A DNA stretch of 6,913 nt from JAAYQU01 sp037441445 (GTDB lineage Bacteria; Bacteroidota; Bacteroidia; Bacteroidales; Salinivirgaceae): NCBI GenBank assembly GCA_037441445.1, contig JBBISE010000176.1, forward strand, positions 1-6,913. Direction: 5' to 3'. Shown in pieces: positions 1-5,176 of the stretch; position 1 is the stretch's first letter; every line of letters begins with the position of its first letter. Under the pieces are notes generated by a model that worked only from the letters and a program-made list of their open reading frames with translations, ran no database searches and was not told the DNA's origin. Position numbers and translations under genes: made by a program.

Positions 1-1
1 A

Positions 2-139
2 AACAAAGACATTGAATATGTTCAACACAAGCTAAATAACAGACCCAGAAAAAAAATGGGATTTTTGTCGCCAATTGAATTTTTATCAATAAATTTGTCA
101 AAACAAAAAGTTGCATTTATAACTTCAATAGTTCGTTAA
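2..139 (+). CDS. IS30-family transposase, C-terminal fragment (5' end outside window)
   Basis: The reading frame is open from base 2 to a TAA at 137-139 and gives 45 residues. They include LNNRPRKKMGFLSPIEF, the conserved tail of IS30-family DDE transposases that follows the last catalytic Glu, and then KVAFIT near the C-terminus, an ending I recall from Bacteroidota IS30 proteins. The catalytic DDE residues and the N-terminal helix-turn-helix would lie left of the window, so I cannot say whether the gene is intact. The family cuts and joins DNA at the element's terminal inverted repeats. Its stop codon lies inside an inverted-repeat arm (130-145), which fits a transposase gene running into its right terminal repeat. 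The family call is firm; the activity of the copy is unknown. Confidence 0.85.
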   Translation, partial: NKDIEYVQHKLNNRPRKKMGFLSPIEFLSINLSKQKVAFITSIVR

Positions 140-258
140 ACTTTTTTAACTATCTGATAATCAATACATACTTCGAATACGCTCAGCATGACGCAAGTGA
201 TTAATATTGAGCCACTTGTCATTTTGAGTGGAGTCGAAAAATAAAAGTTTAACGAACT
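130..258. repeat. Perfect 16-bp inverted repeat flanking the REP-like hairpin
   Basis: The left arm agttcgttaaactttt (130-145) is the exact reverse complement of aaaagtttaacgaact (243-258), separated by 97 bases. A core GTTAAACTT occurs three times: direct at 135-143, inverted at 245-253 and direct at 259-267. The inverted arm and the last copy therefore form a second dyad at 246-266 with an 8-bp stem and a 5-base centre. The left arm covers the transposase stop codon, so one arm may be the right end of the IS30 element. I see no clear target-site duplication next to either arm, so the element boundary is not fixed. Confidence 0.75.
171..238. repeat. REP-like imperfect palindrome
   Basis: The arm at 171-199 (containing ttcga, ctca, atga and caagtg blocks) pairs with 213-238 (containing cacttg, tcat, tgag and tcgaa) across a 13-base AT-rich centre. 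About 21 of 26 positions pair, with a 2-base bulge. The right arm, reading cattttgagtggagtcgaa, resembles a short dispersed sequence I recall from intergenic regions of many Bacteroidota genomes; that likeness is from memory and not checked. It lies within the 16-bp inverted repeat at 130-258. It may be an interspersed palindromic repeat, a small non-autonomous element, or a terminator-like hairpin downstream of the transposase. Confidence 0.6.
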
Positions 259-279
259 GTTAAACTTGAATTCAGCTTT

Positions 280-287
280 TATATTTG
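280..287 (+). promoter_or_regulatory. Candidate -7 promoter box for the 306-764 gene
   Basis: TATATTTG matches the Bacteroidota -7 consensus TAnnTTTG exactly. No TTG lies at the usual 17-23 base distance upstream; the nearest (266-268) is only 11 bases away, so the -33 element is missing or poor. The box overlaps a possible TTG start at 285, which would make transcription begin downstream of that codon and favours ATG 306 as the start. The box follows directly on the repeat cluster, so the insertion may have supplied or reshaped this promoter. Confidence 0.4.
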
Positions 288-305
288 TATACCAACTATA
301 CAATC

Positions 306-764
306 ATGGAAACAGAACCCGCAATGATTACCATTTTTGATGCAACCCACACCAGCGAGAAACCGGTTTTACAAATAGCCATGGAGCTCAGGGAGCGCAT
401 TATGGAAAAAAAGGACACAACTTGTCTTCATTATCTTTTGAGACAGAAAAACAATGTAAAAATTCACCGCAGGGCCTATAAGAAAAGCATCAAATCCATT
501 ATTCTGGTCGATGATTTGAATTCTGATCTCCTATTGAAGGAATTATTTAAAGGCATTGAAACGGAGTCAAATGATATATCGCTGGTACTATTGAATGATT
601 TTCCCGAAACCATAGTCAAGGGTTTTTCAAAAGCGTGTTCGGATCAGAAAACCAACGGAAGGGTTCCTGAAGTTTTTAACATGTGCATCCCTGAAAACCT
701 TCCTCCACAGCGCCGAAAAAAGTTTATAACCAAAATGGTAGATGATTTTATGAAACAATTTTAA
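306..764 (+). CDS. Unrecognised 152-residue protein
   Basis: I do not recognise this protein. It appears soluble: no signal peptide or membrane segment is visible. It alternates hydrophobic strand-like runs (MITIFDA at residues 7-13, KSIILVDD at 63-70, ISLVLLND at 91-98) with amphipathic helices (20-36, 73-86, 133-150), which suggests a small alpha/beta fold. A basic patch (residues 46-63, with RQK, HRR and KK) and a basic C-terminal helix (QRRKKF at 135-140) are visible. Cysteines are at 40, 111 and 127. The frame can extend to a TTG at 285, but that codon lies inside a -7 promoter box, so I chose the ATG at 306; ATG 324 is a further alternative. It is followed after 82 bases by the CPBP protease gene, which has its own promoter, so the two need not be co-transcribed. 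It sits beside the IS30 end and could be a resident or accessory gene. Confidence 0.6.
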   Translation: METEPAMITIFDATHTSEKPVLQIAMELRERIMEKKDTTCLHYLLRQKNNVKIHRRAYKKSIKSIILVDDLNSDLLLKELFKGIETESNDISLVLLNDFPETIVKGFSKACSDQKTNGRVPEVFNMCIPENLPPQRRKKFITKMVDDFMKQF

Positions 765-785
765 TTTAGAAAAATTAAGGCTGCG

Positions 786-818
786 TTGCTCAAAAAGGGT
801 TTACTGGTTTTATCTTTG
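786..818 (+). promoter_or_regulatory. Promoter of the CPBP protease gene
   Basis: A TTG at 786-788 is followed after 22 bases by TATCTTTG at 811-818. This is an exact match to the Bacteroidota pattern TTG-N17-23-TAnnTTTG. Transcription would start near 823-826 and give a leader of about 20-25 bases before the ATG at 847. It is the best-formed promoter in the window. Confidence 0.6.
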
Positions 819-846
819 TCATTTTGTAAACAAAATCCCGATTCTG

Positions 847-1566
847 ATGAAAAATCTCGAAATTAAACCATTGGGAATAGTACCATCTTTGGCCATTTAT
901 GGCTTTGCTGCCATTCTCTTATACGTAATCACTTCCTTTGCTATTCCATACCTGAGTGAAGCAACCGGTCAGGAAACCATCCTGTTTTGGTTTATCATGG
1001 CGGGATTGGGCGTTTTTTTACCTTTACTAATAACTGCCTGGATAATTCTTAAAAACGAAGGTTACACGTTAAATACTGAAACGTGGACAACTCGCATGCG
1101 GTTCCGGAAGATGTCAAAAAGAGACTGGAAATGGACACTGCTGAGCATAGTTATAGTTATGGTTATCAGTGGGTTAGTTATGCAGGGACTAACACTCATT
1201 CTGGGCGAGTTCGATCATACACCCCCGTTTATGGCCTTCGAGCCGCTTTCCTCTGGTCGATACTGGTTGTTGGCCGTGTGGCTTCCCTACTGGGTTTTAA
1301 ATATCATGGGAGAGGAGATTCTGTGGCGTGGTGTCATGTTGCCGCGCCAGGAAGTGGCGCTGGGAAAAAATGCCTGGATTTTTCACGGATTAGGCTGGGG
1401 ATTATTCCACATAGCCTTTGGCTGGCAACTTTTAATAACGCTTGTTCCGCTAATTCTTATTCAATCGTATGTTGTTCAGCGCACTCAAAATTCCTGGACC
1501 GGTGTTATTATGCACGGTGGGATAAACGGCCCCAGTTTCATTGCCATTTCGTTTGGGTTGATATAG
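847..1566 (+). CDS. CPBP-family intramembrane metalloprotease (CAAX/ABI type)
   Basis: The 239-residue, very hydrophobic protein carries the three signatures of the CPBP family (Abi; related to the CAAX prenyl protease Rce1). Motif 1 is EEILWR (E156, E157, R161), motif 2 has H188 in WGLFH and motif 3 is HGGIN (H223, N227). These residues form the glutamate- and histidine-based catalytic and metal site inside the membrane. Membrane segments are visible at about 12-34, 45-68, 97-119, 138-153, 176-192, 194-211 and 217-238. In motif 2 the usual Phe four residues before the His is replaced by Trp (W184), a mild departure. Bacterial members are poorly understood; some process or bind membrane peptides and some give bacteriocin self-immunity. 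No bacteriocin gene is adjacent, so the substrate cannot be inferred. The ATG at 847 is about 30 bases beyond a well-formed promoter and there is no Shine-Dalgarno sequence, as is normal for the phylum. Length is typical of the family. Confidence 0.88.
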   Translation: MKNLEIKPLGIVPSLAIYGFAAILLYVITSFAIPYLSEATGQETILFWFIMAGLGVFLPLLITAWIILKNEGYTLNTETWTTRMRFRKMSKRDWKWTLLSIVIVMVISGLVMQGLTLILGEFDHTPPFMAFEPLSSGRYWLLAVWLPYWVLNIMGEEILWRGVMLPRQEVALGKNAWIFHGLGWGLFHIAFGWQLLITLVPLILIQSYVVQRTQNSWTGVIMHGGINGPSFIAISFGLI

Positions 1567-1568
1567 AA

Positions 1569-1599
1569 AAAGCCTCCGGTAGTTTGTTCCGAAGGCTTT
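1569..1599. terminator. Shared intrinsic terminator between convergent genes
   Basis: The arms aaagcctccgg (1569-1579) and ccgaaggcttt (1589-1599) pair at 10 of 11 positions around a 9-base loop. Read on the minus strand, the stem runs straight into a T-tract, so it is a good Rho-independent terminator for the helicase, whose stop codon ends at 1619. On the + strand it lies three bases after the protease stop and is followed only by the weak tract ttta, so termination in that direction is probably less efficient. Confidence 0.8.
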
Positions 1600-1618
1600 A
1601 TAAATGGATTGTTATTAT

Positions 1619-3451
1619 TTAAAACGGTCTCTTCTTTTTTCCGTATCCTTTGTCCGGTTTTTTATCGGATCGCCGGTCTGATTTGCGCTCTGAATATCTT
1701 TCCTGACCCCGGTCTTGTTTTTCGCCGCTGCGCCGTTCCCCTTTTTGTCCACTGCGTGGCGAACCTTTCAAATATTCAACGTCAACATCCACTCCCTGAA
1801 TTGATGAGCCCATCAAGGCAAAAGCCACCTCTTTAACGTGTTGTGCCGATACCTCGAAATAGGTTGCATTGTCGGTTACGTCTATTTTTCCGAAAGCAAT
1901 GTCGCGGTTTCGGGTGCGGTCGTTAATAATGCCAATAAGTTTCGTGGGTTTCAGTCCATCGTTATTACCAACATTGATTTTCAGTTTCGAGAATCCTTCC
2001 CGGCCTGAATCGCCCCGCTCGCGCGAAGGACGACGTTCCTGACCACCCTGATTTCTGTCTCGATCTCTTGAATCTCTTGAATCTCTTGAGTCCCTGAATT
2101 CGCGGGGTTCGCGTTGGCGCGATTCCTGTTTAACGTTCAGGTCAGCGGCATCCTTGTAATACTCTAAGAACTGGTTAAACTCAACCGAAACGAAATGTTG
2201 GATAAGTTGCTCACGTTCCAACCATTGCAATTTTTTGTAAATCGAATCTAAGTAGGGGGCAACATCGGGGTTTACCGTAATATTTTCGACCTTGTCAATG
2301 AGGTTGAAAAGCTGTTTTTCGCAAATTTCGCGGCCACCGGGCACCAAGCAGCGGTTAAATTGTTTTTTTAGCAGCTTTTCAATAATTCTTATCCGGTTTT
2401 GCTCGCGCGTGTGGATTATGGAAATAGATGTTCCGCTGCGTCCGGCCCTTCCTGTGCGGCCACTTCGGTGAATATACACTTCGGGGTCATCGGGTAGGTT
2501 AAAGTTGATGATGTGGGTCAGATTGTCGACATCAATGCCGCGCGCTGCCACGTCGGTGGCTACAAGCATTTGCAGGTGCCTGGCACGAAAACGGCCCATA
2601 ACGTGGTCGCGCTGGGCTTGCGACAAATCGCCATGCAGGGCATCGGCATTGTAGCCATCGGCAATCAGGTTGTCGGCCACATCTTTGGTTTCCTGGCGGG
2701 TACGACAAAAAACAATACCGTAAATTTTGGGGTTGATATCGCAGATTCGTTTCAAGGCCGAGTATTTATCCTTAGCCTGAACCAAATAGTAGTCGTGTTT
2801 GACATTGTCGGCTCCAGAATTGCGTTTCCCCACTGAAATTTCATGTGGGTCGGTCATGTATTTTTGCGCAATTCGGCTGATTTCCGGTGGCATGGTAGCT
2901 GAGAAAAGCCAGGTTTGCTTTTCCTTTGGGGTTTCGGCCAAAATGGTGTCCAAATCTTCAACAAAGCCCATGTTTAGCATTTCGTCGGCCTCGTCGAGTA
3001 TCACGCGACGAACAGTTTGCAGTTTTAAGGCTCCGCGGTTAATAAGGTCAATTACCCTTCCCGGAGTGCCCACAACAATGTGGCTTCCGCGTTTCAGTTC
3101 CTGAATTTGGGCTACAATGTTAGCACCACCGTAAACGGCTGTAATTCGCAGCGCTTTAACAAATTGGGCAAAATTGTTCAAATCTTTGGTGATTTGCAGA
3201 CAAAGTTCGCGCGTGGGACAAAGAATAATGGTCTGAACCTGGCGTAATTCGCTATCGGTCAGTTCAATGGCTGGCAATCCAAATGCGGCTGTTTTACCGG
3301 TCCCGGTTTGTGCCAGGGCAACAACATCTTTGTCTGATGAGAGTAGTACAGGGATGGTTTCGGCCTGTATCGGGGTTGGTTTTTCGAACCCAAGATCGCG
3401 AATTCCGTCAAGCAGATCCTGGCTCAGACCTGTTTCTAAAAATGATTCCAT
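1619..3451 (-). CDS. deaD: DEAD-box ATP-dependent RNA helicase with DbpA-like RNA-binding domain (DeaD/CsdA type)
   Basis: This 610-residue cytoplasmic helicase should unwind RNA duplexes with ATP, with likely roles in ribosome assembly, mRNA decay and cold adaptation as known for DeaD/CsdA. The helicase core is complete: Q-motif GFEKPTPIQ (21-29), Walker A AQTGTGKT (47-54), PTREL (79-83), TPGR (129-132), DEAD (153-156), SAT (184-186), VFCRT (247-251), VATDVAARGID (297-307) and HRSGRTGRAGR (328-338). Residues 343-440 form the connecting helical region. A disordered Arg/Asp/Ser linker (441-486) leads to a DbpA-type RRM fold (about 487-562), followed by a basic RS/KK-rich tail (563-610) suited to non-specific RNA binding. 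The linker contains an SRD-coding 9-base tandem repeat. The ATG at 3451 opens the family's usual short lead into the Q-motif. The gene appears monocistronic, converges on the CPBP protease, and has a structured leader. The symbol reflects domain layout; several DEAD-box paralogues share it. Confidence 0.93.
   Translation of the reverse strand: MESFLETGLSQDLLDGIRDLGFEKPTPIQAETIPVLLSSDKDVVALAQTGTGKTAAFGLPAIELTDSELRQVQTIILCPTRELCLQITKDLNNFAQFVKALRITAVYGGANIVAQIQELKRGSHIVVGTPGRVIDLINRGALKLQTVRRVILDEADEMLNMGFVEDLDTILAETPKEKQTWLFSATMPPEISRIAQKYMTDPHEISVGKRNSGADNVKHDYYLVQAKDKYSALKRICDINPKIYGIVFCRTRQETKDVADNLIADGYNADALHGDLSQAQRDHVMGRFRARHLQMLVATDVAARGIDVDNLTHIINFNLPDDPEVYIHRSGRTGRAGRSGTSISIIHTREQNRIRIIEKLLKKQFNRCLVPGGREICEKQLFNLIDKVENITVNPDVAPYLDSIYKKLQWLEREQLIQHFVSVEFNQFLEYYKDAADLNVKQESRQREPREFRDSRDSRDSRDRDRNQGGQERRPSRERGDSGREGFSKLKINVGNNDGLKPTKLIGIINDRTRNRDIAFGKIDVTDNATYFEVSAQHVKEVAFALMGSSIQGVDVDVEYLKGSPRSGQKGERRSGEKQDRGQERYSERKSDRRSDKKPDKGYGKKKRPF
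2063..2098. repeat. 9-bp in-frame tandem repeat in the helicase linker
   Basis: On the + strand atctcttga is repeated three times exactly (2063-2089), followed by one degenerate copy, gtccctgaa (2090-2098). On the coding (minus) strand each unit reads as Ser-Arg-Asp, giving the RDSRDSRDSRD run near residues 453-463 of the helicase. The unit is a multiple of three, so slippage would change the linker length without breaking the frame. Confidence 0.85.
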
Positions 3452-3458
3452 GAAATGA

Positions 3459-3510
3459 AATTTAGTGGTTTGTTAATTATCAATGCCTTACTTGCAATGA
3501 CCACTAAATT
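3459..3510 (-). promoter_or_regulatory. Inverted repeat in the helicase leader, next to the start codon
   Basis: The arms aatttagtggt (3459-3469) and accactaaatt (3500-3510) are exact 11-bp reverse complements separated by 30 bases. In the minus-strand transcript the downstream arm ends 7 bases before the ATG at 3451, so folding would place a stable stem over the ribosome-loading region. That geometry suits translational control of the helicase, possibly by temperature or by the helicase itself. The function is inferred; the repeat itself is seen. Confidence 0.5.
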
Positions 3511-3525
3511 CGGCAACTTCGGAGT

Positions 3526-3553
3526 AAAAAACATTTCTGTCCGCAATGGACAG
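3526..3553 (-). promoter_or_regulatory. Hairpin plus T-tract in the helicase leader (attenuator-like)
   Basis: The arms ctgtcc (3537-3542) and ggacag (3548-3553) form a GC-rich 6-bp stem with a 5-base loop. On the minus strand it is followed after 5 bases by six T residues (3531-3526). This resembles a weak intrinsic terminator placed between the candidate promoter and the helicase start. The 5-base gap before the T-tract makes it a poor terminator by the usual rules. Confidence 0.35.
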
Positions 3554-3570
3554 CCCCAGACGTTTGAACC

Positions 3571-3578
3571 CAAATATA
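3571..3578 (-). promoter_or_regulatory. Candidate -7 box for the helicase gene
   Basis: On the minus strand 3578-3571 reads TATATTTG, an exact TAnnTTTG match. No TTG is found 17-23 bases upstream, so only half of the promoter is supported. Transcription from here would give a leader of about 110 bases containing both stem-loops described at 3526-3553 and 3459-3510. Confidence 0.4.
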
Positions 3579-3697
3579 TTCGGATTTAGCGGTTCCCCTA
3601 CTTGTAAGATTCTAAAGTATTCTGTGCAAATATCTGAAGAATATTTGGTAATCTCCTGCTAATTCAGAAATTTACACGATTTACCTCTGACGGGCAA

Positions 3698-3717
3698 GGC
3701 TTAGCAAATCTAAAGCC
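3698..3717 (-). terminator. Weak hairpin after the small membrane protein gene
   Basis: On the minus strand ggctttag and ctaagcc pair over 7 bp with one bulged T and a 5-base loop. It starts 27 bases past the stop of the 94-residue gene, where a transcript end for the mltG unit is expected. No T-tract follows, so it may only be a 3'-end stabilising hairpin or chance. Confidence 0.25.
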
Positions 3718-3743
3718 AAAACGAAGAATTTGCGGCCATTGGG

Positions 3744-4028
3744 CTATAAAAAGACAATAATCAACAGCACCCGGAAGAGGATTATAAAAACCAATGCGGG
3801 TAAGATGCTGATTAATAGTGTAATCCACCACGGAACTTCTTTTTCGAAACTTTTTGAAACAAAAAAGCGTGTTACGAAAAAAGTTACCGCAAAAGCCAAC
3901 AAATCGGATACGAAATTCAGGGTGCTGAACAAATCATAGGGAACCCACGATCGTAAGTCGAGCGAAATCATGCGGTAAATTACAAGAATTAGAAGGATTC
4001 CAAATAGGGGCTTTAGATTTTTTGTCAT
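3744..4028 (-). CDS. Small integral membrane protein of unknown function
   Basis: I do not recognise a family for this 94-residue protein. Three hydrophobic segments are visible, at about residues 8-22, 35-57 and 67-93. They are separated by short polar stretches: LDLRSWVPYD (23-32), which may lie outside, and SKSFEKEVP (58-66). The protein ends within its last hydrophobic run, with no soluble tail. The ATG at 4028 lies 13 bases after the mltG stop, which is tight enough to imply co-transcription and perhaps coupled translation. The context suggests a job at the inner membrane linked to MltG or the envelope, but nothing in the sequence shows it. No motif for an enzyme, toxin or transporter is visible. 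The opposite-strand open frame in this stretch is a shadow: it lacks the hydrophobic pattern and operon spacing. Confidence 0.7.
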   Translation of the reverse strand: MTKNLKPLFGILLILVIYRMISLDLRSWVPYDLFSTLNFVSDLLAFAVTFFVTRFFVSKSFEKEVPWWITLLISILPALVFIILFRVLLIIVFL

Positions 4029-4041
4029 GGGTTTAGATTTA

Positions 4042-5073
4042 TCACCTGTAAATCCTCATTTTATTCAACATTCGTCTGTATTCTTCGGCATTTTGGTTGT
4101 GCTGTCGCAATGTTTTGGCAAAAATGTGGGTTCCATCCATTTTGGGCGAAGCACAGAAATACAAATAATCGTGCATTTGGTAGTTTAAAACGGCATCGAT
4201 ACTAAACGACGCTGGTATGCAGATAGGCCCGGGCGGAAGTCCCTGTTTTTTGTAAGTATTGTAAGGCGAATCAATGGCCGACATCTTGTTGGTTACACGG
4301 CGTGCACCAAAATCGCCCGAAGCAAACACAACGGTGGGGTCGGCCTGAAGGGGCATTCTTATTCGTAAACGGTTAAGGTAAACTCCGGCCACAACGGGCA
4401 TCTCGGAGCGTACGGCTGTTTCTTTTTCAACAATCGAGGCCAAAATGGAAACTTCAATCGGGCTTAGGTTTAGTTTTTTTGCCTTTTCGACCCGTTGTTG
4501 AGACCAGAATTTTTTATACTCGCTGTTCATCCTTCGAACGAAATCGTTTACTGACATTGTCCAATACACTTCGTAGGTGTTAGGTATAAACATAGTGGCC
4601 AGGTTTTCGCCCGAAAAACCATAATCCTGCACTGTCGCAGGGTCCTTTAACATTTGTATGAGTTGGAGACTGTCAAACATCATTTGGTTTCCTACAATTC
4701 CGGCAAGCTCAGATAGATTGCGGACACTATTAAAAACCACTTTTACCGGATTTTGCTGACCGGATTTTAGCTTGTTAACCAAGCTATTGGCCGATAATGG
4801 CTTGTCAAAGCGATAATGGCCAGGTTTGAACGTTTCGGGAAGATTTTTATAACGGACAAGGTGTTCAAAAATAAAATTCTCCTTGATTCCAAAACAATCC
4901 TGCAAAGTTTGATGCAACTCAGCCCATGTAGTCTCAGGATAGACATACATCGGGCATCCTTGCTCGTTTTTCGGTGCAATCTTCTTATGGAACACCTGAT
5001 AGTAAAACCATCCCCCGGTTGCTAAAACCAATGCCATAAGAATAGCCGTGGGAATTAATATCTTCCTGAACAT
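4042..5073 (-). CDS. mltG: Endolytic murein transglycosylase MltG (YceG-like)
   Basis: MltG is an inner-membrane lytic transglycosylase that cuts nascent glycan strands and so ends their elongation. The 343 residues match the length of the E. coli protein (340). An N-terminal membrane anchor (about 5-25) is followed by a LysM-like region (about 43-105) and the YceG catalytic domain (about 150-340). Hallmarks are LASIVEKET (211-219), which carries the conserved catalytic Glu, NRLRIRMPLQADPTV (234-248), SPYNTYKKQGLPPGPI (269-284) and the C-terminal HNQNAEEYRR (325-334). All expected motifs are present, so it should be active. There is one Cys in the LysM-like region (C60) and one just before it (C40). 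It precedes a small membrane protein gene by 13 bases and follows pepD after 100 bases. The ATG at 5073 gives an ordinary short cytoplasmic lead (MFRK) before the anchor. No Shine-Dalgarno sequence is seen. Confidence 0.95.
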   Translation of the reverse strand: MFRKILIPTAILMALVLATGGWFYYQVFHKKIAPKNEQGCPMYVYPETTWAELHQTLQDCFGIKENFIFEHLVRYKNLPETFKPGHYRFDKPLSANSLVNKLKSGQQNPVKVVFNSVRNLSELAGIVGNQMMFDSLQLIQMLKDPATVQDYGFSGENLATMFIPNTYEVYWTMSVNDFVRRMNSEYKKFWSQQRVEKAKKLNLSPIEVSILASIVEKETAVRSEMPVVAGVYLNRLRIRMPLQADPTVVFASGDFGARRVTNKMSAIDSPYNTYKKQGLPPGPICIPASFSIDAVLNYQMHDYLYFCASPKMDGTHIFAKTLRQHNQNAEEYRRMLNKMRIYR

Positions 5074-5097
5074 GAATTCTTACTTTGCTTTTAGAAA

Positions 5098-5153
5098 ATG
5101 GTTCGTTGAACAATTACTTGACTGTGTAGTCAAATATCCGTTTCAACGACCAT
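5098..5153 (-). promoter_or_regulatory. Long stem-loop between pepD and mltG
   Basis: The outer arms 5098-5111 (atggttcgttgaac) and 5140-5153 (gtttcaacgaccat) pair over about 12-13 bp with single-base bulges. Inside them, ttgact (5118-5123) and agtcaa (5128-5133) form a perfect 6-bp hairpin with loop gtgt. The whole 56-base structure fills most of the pepD-mltG gap. No T-tract follows on the minus strand, so it is not a standard terminator. It could be an RNA-processing or stability element, an mltG leader structure, or a dispersed palindromic repeat. Confidence 0.55.
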
Positions 5154-5168
5154 CTATTATTTTTATTT

Positions 5169-5176
5169 CAAATCTA
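5169..5176 (-). promoter_or_regulatory. Possible -7 box for mltG, overlapping the pepD stop
   Basis: On the minus strand 5176-5169 reads TAGATTTG, an exact TAnnTTTG match whose first three bases are the pepD stop codon. The nearest upstream TTG (5205-5203) is 26 bases away, slightly beyond the usual 17-23. If used, mltG would have its own leader of about 90 bases containing the stem-loop at 5098-5153. Confidence 0.3.

Noticed and set aside
285..305. TTG at 285 as the start of the unknown protein
   Set aside because: The codon lies inside a TATATTTG -7 box, so a transcript from that promoter would not contain it; ATG 306 fits better.
306..764. Tautomerase-like reading of the C-terminal helix (PENLPPQRRKKFITKMVDD)
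   Set aside because: It loosely recalls the helix of 4-oxalocrotonate tautomerases, but there is no N-terminal catalytic proline or fitting length, so the likeness is not supported.
847..1566. CPBP protease as bacteriocin immunity or phage abortive-infection gene
   Set aside because: The family is sometimes labelled Abi, but no bacteriocin, double-glycine peptide, transporter or defence gene lies nearby, so no such role can be claimed.
1083..1622. A 179-codon + strand open frame overlapping the CPBP protease gene
   Set aside because: It is out of frame with a protein carrying all three family motifs, shows no family likeness itself, and runs through the terminator hairpin.
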